Source: Rathayibacter sp. SD072 (GTDB lineage: Bacteria > Actinomycetota > Actinomycetes > Actinomycetales > Microbacteriaceae). From it: 64,000 nt of DNA. The first letter of the stretch is position 1, and the number at the start of each line of letters is the position of its first letter. Positions 1 to 9,500 of this stretch are shown here, piece after piece. Both the position numbers and the translations under genes were made by a program. The notes below the pieces were generated by a model that was not told where the DNA came from, made no database searches, and saw nothing but the letters and a program-made list of their open reading frames with translations. The stretch lies in the NCBI RefSeq assembly GCF_017355185.1, contig NZ_JADILJ010000010.1, forward strand, positions 1 through 64,000, given 5' to 3'.

Positions 1-427
1 CGGTGGGCAGGCTCGACCCGGTGACGTACGCCAGGCGCGTGCCGACCCAGGAGCTCACCGCGGCGAGGAGGTCGGCCCCGGCGAGGCCGGCGAACTCGGC
101 CCGCGCGGTCGCCCACAGCACGTCCGACTCGGCGTAGCGGCTCGGGCGGAGGTAGCGCAGGCGGTCCACCTCCTCGCCCGCGATCGGCTCGAGGCGGCCG
201 AGGATGCGGGCGGAGTAGTCGATGACGAGCTCGCCGACCCCGGGTTCGAGCACGTGCAGCCGGGTGCCGTGCTGGTCGAGCACCTCGCGGGGGCGCAGGG
301 GCCGACCGTCGAGCGAGACGGTGAGCGACTCCTCGGCCGCGTAGGCGTCGGCCACCGCGATCGAGAGGACGAGCGACGCGGGTCGCGCCACGTCGAGGGT
401 GAGGTGGGCGGTGACGTCGCGCTTCAT
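1..427 (-). CDS. Transglutaminase-like protein, N-terminal part (cut by window edge)
   Basis: An open frame on the minus strand begins with ATG at 427 and runs off the left edge after 142 codons. The translation starts MKRDVTAHLTLDVARPASLV and continues through a beta-rich segment with GVGELVIDYSARI and then RYLRPSRYAESD. This pattern resembles the N-terminal domain found ahead of bacterial transglutaminase-like (papain-fold) domains. The catalytic Cys-His-Asp part would lie outside the window, so activity cannot be judged. A 68-bp gap separates it from the minus-strand DUF7882-like gene upstream. Assignment is from family pattern only and is moderately sure. Confidence 0.6.
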   Translation of the reverse strand, partial: MKRDVTAHLTLDVARPASLVLSIAVADAYAAEESLTVSLDGRPLRPREVLDQHGTRLHVLEPGVGELVIDYSARILGRLEPIAGEEVDRLRYLRPSRYAESDVLWATARAEFAGLAGADLLAAVSSWVGTRLAYVTGSSLPT

Positions 428-495
428 GGTCGCTCTTCCCGGCTGATGGAGTGGACGGTGCAGGACGGTGCAGGTCTCTCGAGCGAGGCCGGGGC

Positions 496-834
496 CTAGG
501 GGCTCTGCTCGCCCTTGGGGGGCGGGGTCGGAGCCGCGTCGGGCTCCTGCACGAGCTGGAGTCCGCCGGAGGAGTTCGCCGAGACCGTCAGCAGATCGAT
601 CCACGTGCGGTTGATCGAGGGCACCCGGCCGCCGAAGTACTTGAAGTAGAGCGGCACGGAGGGATCGAGCCAGATGCTCGAGCGCCCGTCGCCGACCGCC
701 GGGTCGTCGCGCCACGAGAAGAAGAAGCTCTCGCGGCGGCGCAGCTTGTTGGCGATGACGATCTGGACGTGCGTGAGCGTGCGGTCGTCGAATTCGATCT
801 CGACGCCCGAGGCGCCGTAGAGCAGCTTCCCCAT
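496..834 (-). CDS. DUF7882-like small protein
   Basis: A 112-residue protein beginning MGKLLYGASGVEIEFDDRTL. Blocks such as FFFSWRDDP, SSIWLDPSVPL and a C-terminal Pro/Glu-rich tail match a small protein family I know as common in Microbacteriaceae. It is often annotated DUF7882, and older records mislabel it ATP-dependent DNA ligase; no ligase motif is present. The ATG at 834 is chosen because an AGGAG Shine-Dalgarno lies 8 nt upstream and the conserved MGKL start falls there. The frame stays open further upstream, but that part has no conserved character. Function unknown; probably cytoplasmic because no signal peptide or membrane segment is visible. Confidence 0.75.
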   Translation of the reverse strand: MGKLLYGASGVEIEFDDRTLTHVQIVIANKLRRRESFFFSWRDDPAVGDGRSSIWLDPSVPLYFKYFGGRVPSINRTWIDLLTVSANSSGGLQLVQEPDAAPTPPPKGEQSP

Positions 835-1124
835 GGAGGTCTCCTGCCGCCCGTCTCCGGGCGGTGCGGTACGGTGCCCTGCGGCACGAGAAGAGGACGG
901 AGCCGTACGGCCTCGCCCTCCGATGATACGGGCGATCCCGGCTCCCCGAGTGAGTGCGCACGCGCGATCACGGGCGTGGAACCGCCCGGCCACGACTCTA
1001 TTCGAGAGGCACGGGGCGGATCCGGTGTTGACGGGCGGCGTCCTGACGGGTAGCCGCATCTGCACGCCGGCCCCGGATCCCCGGACCCGCCGAGCGGCGC
1101 CCCGGCGATGTCGGTGGTCGGACG
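835..1124. other. Intergenic region between divergent small genes
   Basis: About 290 bp separate the DUF7882-like gene (minus) from the 62-residue gene (plus). I see the Shine-Dalgarno of the former at its left end and a -10 box for the latter at its right end, and no convincing gene, RNA or repeat in between. Confidence 0.5.
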
Positions 1125-1130
1125 TACGGT
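1125..1130 (+). promoter_or_regulatory. -10 box TACGGT, leaderless start for 1137
   Basis: TACGGT fits the TANNNT -10 pattern of high-GC actinobacteria and ends 6 nt before the ATG at 1137, so transcription would begin at or next to the start codon. No Shine-Dalgarno is present. Confidence 0.5.
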
Positions 1131-1136
1131 ACCCGC

Positions 1137-1325
1137 ATGATCGAATGCACGAGCTGTGGAACCGATGCCGTCGTCCTCGACCGCTCCGGAGCGGACGAGT
1201 CCTCCCCCGAGGACCTGGTGGTCCTCTGCGCCGACTGCGCCCCCGGCGAGATCACCGAGGTGCTCGCGGCGGCGCTCCTGGCCGGGTCACCCGGACTGCG
1301 GAGCGAGCACGCGCGAGCCGCCTGA
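1137..1325 (+). CDS. Small hypothetical protein with two CxxC pairs
   Basis: A 62-residue frame beginning MIECTSCGTDAVVLDRSG. It carries CTSC near residue 4 and CADC near residue 31, a spacing that could form a zinc ribbon or rubredoxin-like knuckle. The rest is acidic and Ala-rich. Evidence that it is a real gene is the paired CxxC motifs and the TACGGT box 6 nt before the ATG, the same geometry as many starts in this window. I do not recognise the family. It could be a metal-binding accessory protein or a fortuitous frame. Confidence 0.5.
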   Translation: MIECTSCGTDAVVLDRSGADESSPEDLVVLCADCAPGEITEVLAAALLAGSPGLRSEHARAA

Positions 1326-1405
1326 GCGCGCATCGGTGCGGGCTCCCGGCCGCCCGGGCACCTGCGGTACGTCGACCTTCGGGTGGACCGGTGCTCGCCC
1401 CCGCC

Positions 1406-1750
1406 GAGACGATGTGAACCGGGGCCGGACATCCGGTCGAGGCCCATTCCGAGTCCCTTCGGTCTTCGGAGCACTCCTGAGACGACACGGACGGGGGTAC
1501 GAGGTCCGGTCAGGGCCCGCCCCGAGTCGCTTCGGGCAACGGGACGTCTTCGAGACGTCACGGATCGGGGCCCGTCGTGAGGTCGCAGCCCGTTCCGAGC
1601 CCCTTCGGTCTACGCGCCGTCCCCGAGACGACAAGGATCGGGGCCCGACGTGAGGTCGCGGCCCGTTCTGCGACGCTTCGGCGAGCCATCCTCGAGACGA
1701 CGCGGGTCGCGGCCCGGGGTGCGATCCGACGTGCGCCGGAACGTCCGCCG
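1406..1750. repeat. Degenerate 73-bp direct tandem repeat array
   Basis: Units begin with GAGACG-like sequence at 1406, 1479, 1552, 1625 and 1694, giving periods of 73, 73, 73 and 69 bp. The units at 1552 and 1625 are the most alike, sharing GGATCGGGGCCCG, CGTGAGGTCGC and GCCCGTTC in register. The first and last units are more diverged. A 73-bp period is not a multiple of three, so every unit shifts frame and a repeat protein is unlikely. The tract fills the gap between the 62-residue gene and tRNA-Leu. Confidence 0.8.
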
Positions 1751-1819
1751 CCGCGGAGTCGGACGGAGAAGCGTCAGGACGGATGCGATCTCCACCCGCT
1801 CGGGCGACGATCCCTGGAG

Positions 1820-1893
1820 TGCCCCCACTGGGACTCGAACCCAGACTGAGACGATTTTAAGTCGTCTGCCTCTGCCGATTGGGCTATGGGGGC
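1820..1893 (-). tRNA. tRNA-Leu (anticodon UAA), short variable arm
   Basis: Read on the minus strand the gene folds as a 74-nt cloverleaf. The acceptor GCCCCCA pairs with TGGGGGC, the D-arm is a 3-bp Leu-like stem with loop AATCGGCAGA, the anticodon stem GACGA/TCGTC encloses loop CTTAAAA, and a T-arm with GTTCGAGTC is present. The discriminator is A and CCA is not encoded. The loop places TAA at positions 34-36, so it reads UUA/UUG leucine codons. The variable region is only 5 nt (TCAGT), whereas bacterial tRNA-Leu normally has a long variable arm. Confidence 0.85.
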
Positions 1894-1937
1894 GGCTTCC
1901 GCGGGGCGCGATCAGTCACGCCCGGCGGGAGCGGGGG

Positions 1938-3347
1938 TCAGGACTTGGCGGGCTCTCCGCCGACGGTCACGGGCGCACCGGCGGGACCGGGGGTGCCCGC
2001 CGCGGGAGCGGCAGGAGCGGCGGCCGGAGCGGCCTTCGGTCGGGACGCGTAGGTCTCGAAGGAGCCGCGCGGGTACTCGCGCGCCTCGATCGACACGATG
2101 TCGCGGCCGAGCCAGAGGTTGTTCCACCAGCCCCACACCACGCGGAACTTGCGCTCCCACGAGGGCATGGCCAGGCCGTGGTAGCCGCGGTGCATCACCC
2201 AGGCGGGGAAGCCCTTGATCGCGATCTTGCCGGACTGGAAGACGCCGATGCCGATGCCGAGACCGGCGACGGCTCCGATGTTCTTGTGGAAGTAGTCCTT
2301 CGGCTTCTCGCCGCGGAGCACCGCGACGATGTTCTTCGCCATGAGCTTGCCCTGGCGCACCGCGTGCTGGGCGTTCGGGACGCAGTAGCCGCCCACTCCG
2401 CCGCCCGTGAGGTCGGGGACGGCGGTCGCGTCGCCGGCGCCCCAGGCACCCTCGACGAGGACGTCGTCGTGGCCGACGCGCAGGTCGGGGCGCACGCGCA
2501 GACGTCCGCGCTCCTCGATGGGGAGGTCGGAGTTCTTGATCGACGGGTTCGCCATGACGCCCGCGGTCCAGATGATGAGGTCGGACTCGAAGGTCTGACC
2601 GGTCGACAGCTCGATGACGCCGTCCTGGGCCGACTTCAGCTGCGTGTCGAGGTGGACCGTCGCTCCGCGCTGGTCGAGGTTCTTCAGCACCCAGTGGCTG
2701 GTCTCGAGCGCGACCTCGGGCATGATGCGCCCCATGGCCTCGACGAGGTGGAACTGCGTCTCCTCGAAGTCGATCTCGGGGTAGCGCTTGAGCAGCGCGC
2801 TCGCGAAGGAGCGGAGCTCGGCGAAGACCTCGATGCCGGCGAAGCCTCCGCCGACGACGGTGACGGTCAGCAGGCGCGAGCGCTCGGGACCGGCGGGCAG
2901 CGTGGCCGCCTTGTCGAAGTTGGTGAGGATGCGGTCGCGGATCGCGGTCGCCTCCTCGATCGTCTTGAGACCGATCGCGTTGTCGGCGACGCCCGGGATC
3001 GGGAAGGTGCGCGAGACGGACCCGGCCGTGACGACGATCTGGTCGTACTCGAACTCGTAGGGCTCGCCCACCGTGGGGGTGATCGTGGCGGTCTTCGCGG
3101 CGTGGTCGATCTTGGTGACCTTCGCGGCGAGGATCGCGGTCTTCTTCAGGTGGCGGCGGAGCGACACGATGGCGTGGCGGGGCTCGATCGAACCGGCGGC
3201 CACCTCCGGGAGGAAGGGCAGGTACGCCATGTACGGCAGCGGATCGGCGATCGTCACCTCGGCCTCGCCGGGGCGCAGGTACTTCTCGAGCTTCCACGCG
3301 GTGTAGAAACCGGCGTAGCCGCCACCGACGATGAGGATTTTGGGCAC
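1938..3347 (-). CDS. ndh: Type II NADH:quinone oxidoreductase (NDH-2)
   Basis: A 469-residue FAD flavoprotein that oxidises NADH and reduces membrane quinone without pumping protons. The N-terminal FAD-binding Rossmann motif is VGGGYAGF (residues 6-13). A second nucleotide-binding motif, VVGGGFAGIEVFAE, lies near residue 165, and GAGDATAVPDL, typical of the FAD site, near 315. The C-terminal part has an amphipathic segment with GWWNNLW expected at the membrane face, followed by an unusual Ala/Pro-rich tail of about 35 residues. The start is GTG at 3347 with a GGAGAG ribosome site. The stop lies 44 bp from the tRNA-Leu gene on the same strand. Confidence 0.95.
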   Translation of the reverse strand: MPKILIVGGGYAGFYTAWKLEKYLRPGEAEVTIADPLPYMAYLPFLPEVAAGSIEPRHAIVSLRRHLKKTAILAAKVTKIDHAAKTATITPTVGEPYEFEYDQIVVTAGSVSRTFPIPGVADNAIGLKTIEEATAIRDRILTNFDKAATLPAGPERSRLLTVTVVGGGFAGIEVFAELRSFASALLKRYPEIDFEETQFHLVEAMGRIMPEVALETSHWVLKNLDQRGATVHLDTQLKSAQDGVIELSTGQTFESDLIIWTAGVMANPSIKNSDLPIEERGRLRVRPDLRVGHDDVLVEGAWGAGDATAVPDLTGGGVGGYCVPNAQHAVRQGKLMAKNIVAVLRGEKPKDYFHKNIGAVAGLGIGIGVFQSGKIAIKGFPAWVMHRGYHGLAMPSWERKFRVVWGWWNNLWLGRDIVSIEAREYPRGSFETYASRPKAAPAAAPAAPAAGTPGPAGAPVTVGGEPAKS

Positions 3348-3380
3348 GGTGAACTCTCCAGAGGGATGGACTGTGCGAAC

Positions 3381-3386
3381 ACCCTA
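3381..3386 (-). promoter_or_regulatory. -10 box TAGGGT for ndh
   Basis: TAGGGT on the minus strand ends 33 nt upstream of the ndh GTG, leaving a short leader that carries a Shine-Dalgarno. It sits in the gap between DUF501 and ndh, so ndh can be transcribed on its own. Confidence 0.4.
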
Positions 3387-3493
3387 CTACTCGCGAAGTG
3401 CCCGCTCTCGACGGCGGGTGGCAGCACTGACCCCGACGAATCCGAAGTCTAGCGAAGTGCGGGCCGATCGAGGCGGCCCGCCCTCCCTCCCCC

Positions 3494-4018
3494 CTAGGAG
3501 GCGGCGGAGTCGTCGAACGGACGGCAGACGCAGCGCTCGGGCGACCAGTCGGCGCGCGCGAGGGCGAGGTCGCCGATCGGGTTCACTCCCGGACCCGCGG
3601 CGAGCGAGTGGGCGGCCACTGCGTGCAGGCACTTCACGCGGGAGGGCATGCCCCCGGAGGAGATGCCCGCGATCTCGGCGACGGAGCCGACGCTCTCGCG
3701 GTCCGCGAGGAACGCGCGGTGCGCGGCGGCGTACGCCTCCCGCAGCTGCTCGTCCTCGGCGAGGAGGTCGTTGTACTCCGCCATCACCTGGGTGGCCTCG
3801 AGCTGGGAGATCGCGGCAGTCGCGGCGGGGTGCGTGAGGTAGTAGAAGGTGGGGAACGGCGTGCCGTCCGCCAGACGGGGGCTCGTCGAGACCACGGTGG
3901 GGTTGCCGCAGACGCAGCGGGCGCTGATGCCGACCACGTCGCGGGCGGGGCGCCCCAGCTGGGCGGAGACGACGGCGACGTCGCGCTCGCTGGGCGGATC
4001 GAAGGGGGGCGTGGTCAC
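3494..4018 (-). CDS. DUF501 domain protein
   Basis: A 174-residue protein of the DUF501 family, which sits next to ftsB and enolase in most actinobacteria and has no established biochemical role. Conserved segments visible are ISARCVCGNP (around 29), FPTFYYLTHP (around 52), EYNDLL and the C-terminal VKCLHA and CVCRPF. The cysteines around residues 33, 35, 129, 166 and 168 look like a possible metal site. The start is GTG at 4018, giving VTTPPFDPPSERDVAVVSAQ. It lies 55 bp downstream of ftsB on the same strand and is probably cotranscribed with it. Confidence 0.85.
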   Translation of the reverse strand: MTTPPFDPPSERDVAVVSAQLGRPARDVVGISARCVCGNPTVVSTSPRLADGTPFPTFYYLTHPAATAAISQLEATQVMAEYNDLLAEDEQLREAYAAAHRAFLADRESVGSVAEIAGISSGGMPSRVKCLHAVAAHSLAAGPGVNPIGDLALARADWSPERCVCRPFDDSAAS

Positions 4019-4073
4019 GAGGGCTCCAGGGGGACGTCGACCGGACGGAACGGTCCAGTCTACGCCGGGGCGC

Positions 4074-4805
4074 TCACGGGGCGGGCGGAGCCGGCTCGGC
4101 GGGCGCGAGCTCCTCGGTCGTCGGCTCCCCGAGGCCGGCCACCGCGATCGAGGACAGCAGCGAGCCCGCCCAGTCGACGGGCGTCTCCTGCACGGAGTCG
4201 CTCGCCGGCTGCTCCGCCTGCTGCGCCACGGCGATGTCGTCGAGCACCAGGTAGCTGACCTCGCCCGGCATGACGAAGTAGAGGCGCTCGCGGGCCTGCG
4301 CACGGATGAACGCGGGATCCGACCAGCGCGTGCGCTCCTCGTCGAGGTTCTGAGCCTGGGTCTTGGCGGCGTCGACCGTGCGCTGGAGCTCGGCGATCTC
4401 GGCGCGCTGCTCGACGAAGGTCTTCACGCTCGGGGCGAGCACCACGACGGCCATGATCATGATCCCCATCACGAGGAGGGTGAAGCCGGAGCCGCGGACG
4501 CCGGCGATCCACGCGGACGACGGCGCGGCGGGCGGCTGCTTCGGGCGGGCGGGACGGGACGCACCGGAGCGGCCCGGCGCGCCGGCGGGGCGGCTGCGCG
4601 TCGAGCCGGACGCCGCTGCGCTCCTCGTCCCCGAGGCGGGCTTCGACGCCGCGCCCGGCCTCTTCGCCGCTCCGGACTTCTTCGCCGCACCGGCCGACGA
4701 CGCCGCACCGGACGCGGCGGCACCCGAGGACGCGGTCGGAGCCTCCGACTCCTGCCGACGCGGGGCGCTGCCGGGAGCGGAGGGACGGCGGGGCGGTCGA
4801 GCCAT
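4074..4805 (-). CDS. ftsB: Septum formation initiator FtsB/DivIC
   Basis: A 243-residue bitopic membrane protein of the divisome FtsQ-B-L subcomplex. Residues 1 to about 95 are a low-complexity Ala/Ser/Pro/Arg cytoplasmic region, much longer than in E. coli FtsB, as is usual in actinobacteria. One transmembrane helix follows (GFTLLVMGIMIMAVVVL), then a coiled coil starting VKTFVEQRAEIAELQR. The conserved ARERLYFVMPGE block completes the DivIC signature. A C-terminal tail rich in Ala and Glu follows. ATG at 4805 is the first start after the enolase terminator. It lies between eno and DUF501, the classical actinobacterial order. Confidence 0.9.
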   Translation of the reverse strand: MARPPRRPSAPGSAPRRQESEAPTASSGAAASGAASSAGAAKKSGAAKRPGAASKPASGTRSAAASGSTRSRPAGAPGRSGASRPARPKQPPAAPSSAWIAGVRGSGFTLLVMGIMIMAVVVLAPSVKTFVEQRAEIAELQRTVDAAKTQAQNLDEERTRWSDPAFIRAQARERLYFVMPGEVSYLVLDDIAVAQQAEQPASDSVQETPVDWAGSLLSSIAVAGLGEPTTEELAPAEPAPPAP

Positions 4806-4840
4806 GGCGGAGGCCTCCTCGGCGGTGCTGGGGGAACGGG

Positions 4841-4886
4841 AGCGGCCCCGGTGCCCGCACCGAGGTGCGGGACGACCGGGGCCGCT
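4841..4886. terminator. Long two-tier hairpin between eno and ftsB
   Basis: Perfect 12-bp arms at 4841-4852 and 4875-4886 (AGCGGCCCCGGT and its complement) enclose a second perfect 8-bp stem (CCCGCACC, 4854-4861, with 4864-4871). The hairpin begins 8 bp after the enolase stop and ends 35 bp before the ftsB start. It has no T-run. It could terminate eno transcripts or attenuate read-through into ftsB. Confidence 0.7.
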
Positions 4887-4894
4887 GGGCGAGG

Positions 4895-6904
<2,010 letters not shown>

Positions 6905-7789
6905 TCAGTTGAGCGAGAGCGACATCCGCGAGAGCACGAAGGTCTCGATGACCTGCACGACCGTGTAGAGCACGAGCGAGACGCCCGTGACGAGCACGAC
7001 CGCCGACCAGACGTCGTCGAAGCGCGCCTGCGCCGACCAGCCGGAGATCGAGCCGCCGATGCCGTTGCCGGTCGAGAGCCACTCGGCCAGCAGGGCGCCC
7101 GTGATGGCTCCCGGCACCGACACGCGGATCGCCGCGAACAGCGACGGCAGCGCGCCGGGGATCGCGACCTTGCGGATCGCGGTGAGGGTCGATCCTCCGT
7201 AGACCGAGACGACGTCGAGCATCTGCGGCGAGGCGTTGTTCAGTCCGAACGCGATCGTGACCAGGGCGGGGAAGAGCACCACGATGCCGCCGACGACCGC
7301 GACGGACGCGACCGTGCCCTGGCCGAACACCAGGATGATCAGCGGCGCCATCGCGATGAGCGGCACCGAGCGCAGCAGGAGCGCGAAGGGCATCAGGGCG
7401 TGCTCGACGCCCTTCGAGAGCCGGAACAGGATCGCCACGACGATCGCGACCGCGAGACCGGCGGCGAAGCCGATGAAGGAGTCCCACAGGGTGACCGCGA
7501 AGAGCGCGCCCAGCTCGGCGCGGTGCTCGGCGGCGCTCTCGCCGGTGACCAGGTGGTCCCAGACGTCCCACGGCCCCTTGATCACGTAGGGCGAGACGCC
7601 GCTGAAGAGGATGACGCCGATCCAGATCGCGAGCACGATCACGATCGTCGAGAGCGCGATCAGGGCGCTCTTGCGCAGGCTCTTGAGCGTTGCGCCCAGC
7701 GCCGCCGAGCGCAGCTGACGGCGGAGCTCGTCGACCGCGAGGATCGACGTGTCGGTCGACTGCTCGGTCCTGCCGCGGGTGAGGGTCAT
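6905..7789 (-). CDS. ABC transporter permease (SsuC/ThiX-like), second of pair
   Basis: A 294-residue polytopic protein, fourth gene of an importer operon. A cytoplasmic N-terminus of about 55 residues precedes roughly six hydrophobic helices. The BPD-transport signature for contact with the ATPase is visible in VSVYGGSTLTAIRKVAIPGALPSL near residue 200. ATG at 7789 overlaps the stop of the previous permease by 4 nt (ATGA), showing tight translational coupling. Two permeases plus one ATPase and one lipoprotein suggest a heterodimeric channel. Substrate not determinable; relatives import sulfonates, thiamine pyrimidine precursors or similar small organics. Confidence 0.85.
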   Translation of the reverse strand: MTLTRGRTEQSTDTSILAVDELRRQLRSAALGATLKSLRKSALIALSTIVIVLAIWIGVILFSGVSPYVIKGPWDVWDHLVTGESAAEHRAELGALFAVTLWDSFIGFAAGLAVAIVVAILFRLSKGVEHALMPFALLLRSVPLIAMAPLIILVFGQGTVASVAVVGGIVVLFPALVTIAFGLNNASPQMLDVVSVYGGSTLTAIRKVAIPGALPSLFAAIRVSVPGAITGALLAEWLSTGNGIGGSISGWSAQARFDDVWSAVVLVTGVSLVLYTVVQVIETFVLSRMSLSLN

Positions 7790-8625
7790 GAGCGCGCCTG
7801 CTTTCCGGAGGACCAGGGCGCGACGAGGCGGCCGATCAGTCCGACGATGCCGTAGCCCAGGAGCGCCACTCCCGCGCAGAGCAGGAAGAGCGCCCAGACG
7901 CGCGGCGAGTTGAGCGAGACCTGCGCGGCGACCAGGATCGGGCCGACTCCGGTCTCGATCTTGCCGAAGTACTCCCCCAGGATCGCGCCGAGGAAGGCCG
8001 CGGGGACCGCGATCTGCAGCGCCGAGAGGATGTTGGGCAGGGCCGCGATGATGCGCACCTTGCGCAGCTGCGTGAGCCTCGTGCCTCCGTAGACCGTGAC
8101 CACGTCGAGCGAGGCCTTGTCGGCCGCCTTGAGCCCGAGGAGGCTGCCCACGACAGTGGTGAAGAAGACCGAGAGGCCGGCGAGGAACACCGCGGTGGCG
8201 CTCGGGAGGCCGGGAGCCTCGGCGCCGCCCATGATCAGGAGGACGAGGGTGCCGATCGCGACGATCGGGACGCAGTACGTGACGACCGCGAGCTGCGAGA
8301 CGATCCCCTCCAGCCACGGCACGACGAGGACGAGGGCCGAGAGCACCAGGGCGATGAGATTGCCCCAGAAGTAGCCCACGGCCGCCTCGCCGATCGTGAC
8401 GGAGAAGTTGCGCCAGTAGAAGCCGAAGCCGTCGTCGATCGCGACCTGCACGACCTGCACGGGCGTGGGTACGACGGCGTAGGTCGAGGAGCCGGTGGGT
8501 GCGCTGACGAGCGCGATGGCCCACCAGACGGCCACGATGCCGACGACCCCGAGGAGTCCGGACGCCCAGGGCGGGAGGGAGAAGGAGCGCCGCTCGAGCG
8601 CCGGAGAGGGGGAAGCCGTGGCCAC
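7786..8625 (-). CDS. ABC transporter permease (SsuC/ThiX-like), first of pair
   Basis: A 279-residue membrane protein with about six helices and the loop VTVYGGTRLTQLRKVRIIAALP near residue 178, where the ATPase docks. It is paralogous to the next gene, sharing the YGG(T/S)xLTxxRKVxI core. Start is GTG at 8625, 10 bp after the ATPase stop. It ends with an ATGA overlap with the second permease. It acts in the cytoplasmic membrane with the ATPase at 8636 and the lipoprotein at 9501. Confidence 0.85.
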   Translation of the reverse strand: MATASPSPALERRSFSLPPWASGLLGVVGIVAVWWAIALVSAPTGSSTYAVVPTPVQVVQVAIDDGFGFYWRNFSVTIGEAAVGYFWGNLIALVLSALVLVVPWLEGIVSQLAVVTYCVPIVAIGTLVLLIMGGAEAPGLPSATAVFLAGLSVFFTTVVGSLLGLKAADKASLDVVTVYGGTRLTQLRKVRIIAALPNILSALQIAVPAAFLGAILGEYFGKIETGVGPILVAAQVSLNSPRVWALFLLCAGVALLGYGIVGLIGRLVAPWSSGKQARS

Positions 8626-8635
8626 GGTGCGCGTC

Positions 8636-9463
8636 CTAGTGCTCGTCGGCGGCCGCGCCGCCGTCGCCGAACAGCAGCTCGGAGGCCTGGTCGACGTACG
8701 CGTGGAACTCGGGGGTGCGCTGCATCTCGGGCGTGCGCGGACGGGGCAGGTCGATGTCGATGATCTCCTTGACCCGGCCTGGGCGCGGGCTCATCACGGC
8801 CACGCGGTCCGACAGGAAGATCGCCTCCGAGATGCCGTGCGTGACGAGCAGCGTGGTGGCGGGCTTCTCGGTCCAGATGCGCAGCAGCTCGAGGTTGAGC
8901 TTCTGCCGCGTCATGTCGTCGAGCGCGCCGAACGGCTCGTCGAGCAGGAGCACCTCGGGCTTGAGGATGAGGCACCGCGCGATCGAGACGCGCTGGCGCA
9001 TGCCGCCCGAGAGCTGAGCGGGCTTGGCCTTCTCGAAGCCGCGCAGGCCCACCAGGTCGATGAGCTCGTCGATGTAGGACTGGTCGACCTTCTTGCCCGC
9101 GATCTCGAACGGGAGGCGGATGTTCGACATGACGCTGCGCCACGGCAGGAGCGCGTGGTCCTGGAAGGCGATGCCGAGCTTGTTGTCCCGGCGCAGCTCC
9201 TTCGGGGTGCGGCCGTCGACCCGGATGGAGCCGGACGTCGGCTCCTCCAGCCCCGCGAGGATGCGGAGGATCGTCGACTTGCCGCACCCCGAGGGGCCCA
9301 GCAGCGCGAGGAAGCTGCCCTGATCGGTGTGCAGATCGGTGTCCTGCAGCGCCGTGACGCTGCGGGCGCCCATCCGGAACGTCTTCGACAGGCCGTGGAT
9401 CTGGATGCCGGTGCCGCCGGCGTCCTGCTCGCGCAGGAGGCCGGCGTCGGTCGTGTCGGTCAC
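8636..9463 (-). CDS. ABC importer ATP-binding protein (SsuB/TauB/ThiZ-like)
   Basis: A 275-residue ATPase with Walker [10 protein letters not shown] near residue 56, Q-loop FQDHALLPW near 99, signature LSGGMRQR near 148, Walker [14 protein letters not shown] near 171 and H-loop [10 protein letters not shown] near 207. The sequence class is that of nitrate/sulfonate/taurine and thiamine-precursor importers. The N-terminal 25 residues are a non-conserved extension. It lies between the lipoprotein gene (37-bp gap) and the permease pair (10-bp gap), giving the operon order binding protein, ATPase, permease, permease. Confidence 0.92.
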   Translation of the reverse strand: MTDTTDAGLLREQDAGGTGIQIHGLSKTFRMGARSVTALQDTDLHTDQGSFLALLGPSGCGKSTILRILAGLEEPTSGSIRVDGRTPKELRRDNKLGIAFQDHALLPWRSVMSNIRLPFEIAGKKVDQSYIDELIDLVGLRGFEKAKPAQLSGGMRQRVSIARCLILKPEVLLLDEPFGALDDMTRQKLNLELLRIWTEKPATTLLVTHGISEAIFLSDRVAVMSPRPGRVKEIIDIDLPRPRTPEMQRTPEFHAYVDQASELLFGDGGAAADEH

Positions 9464-9500
9464 GGGTGGTGCCCTTCGTGGAGGTGGATCGGCGCCGGGA

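Noticed and set aside
1326-1830. Arg/Pro-rich open frames in both strands of the tandem-repeat tract
   Set aside because: The 73-bp period shifts the frame at each unit. No frame keeps the repeat in register and no start signal is present.
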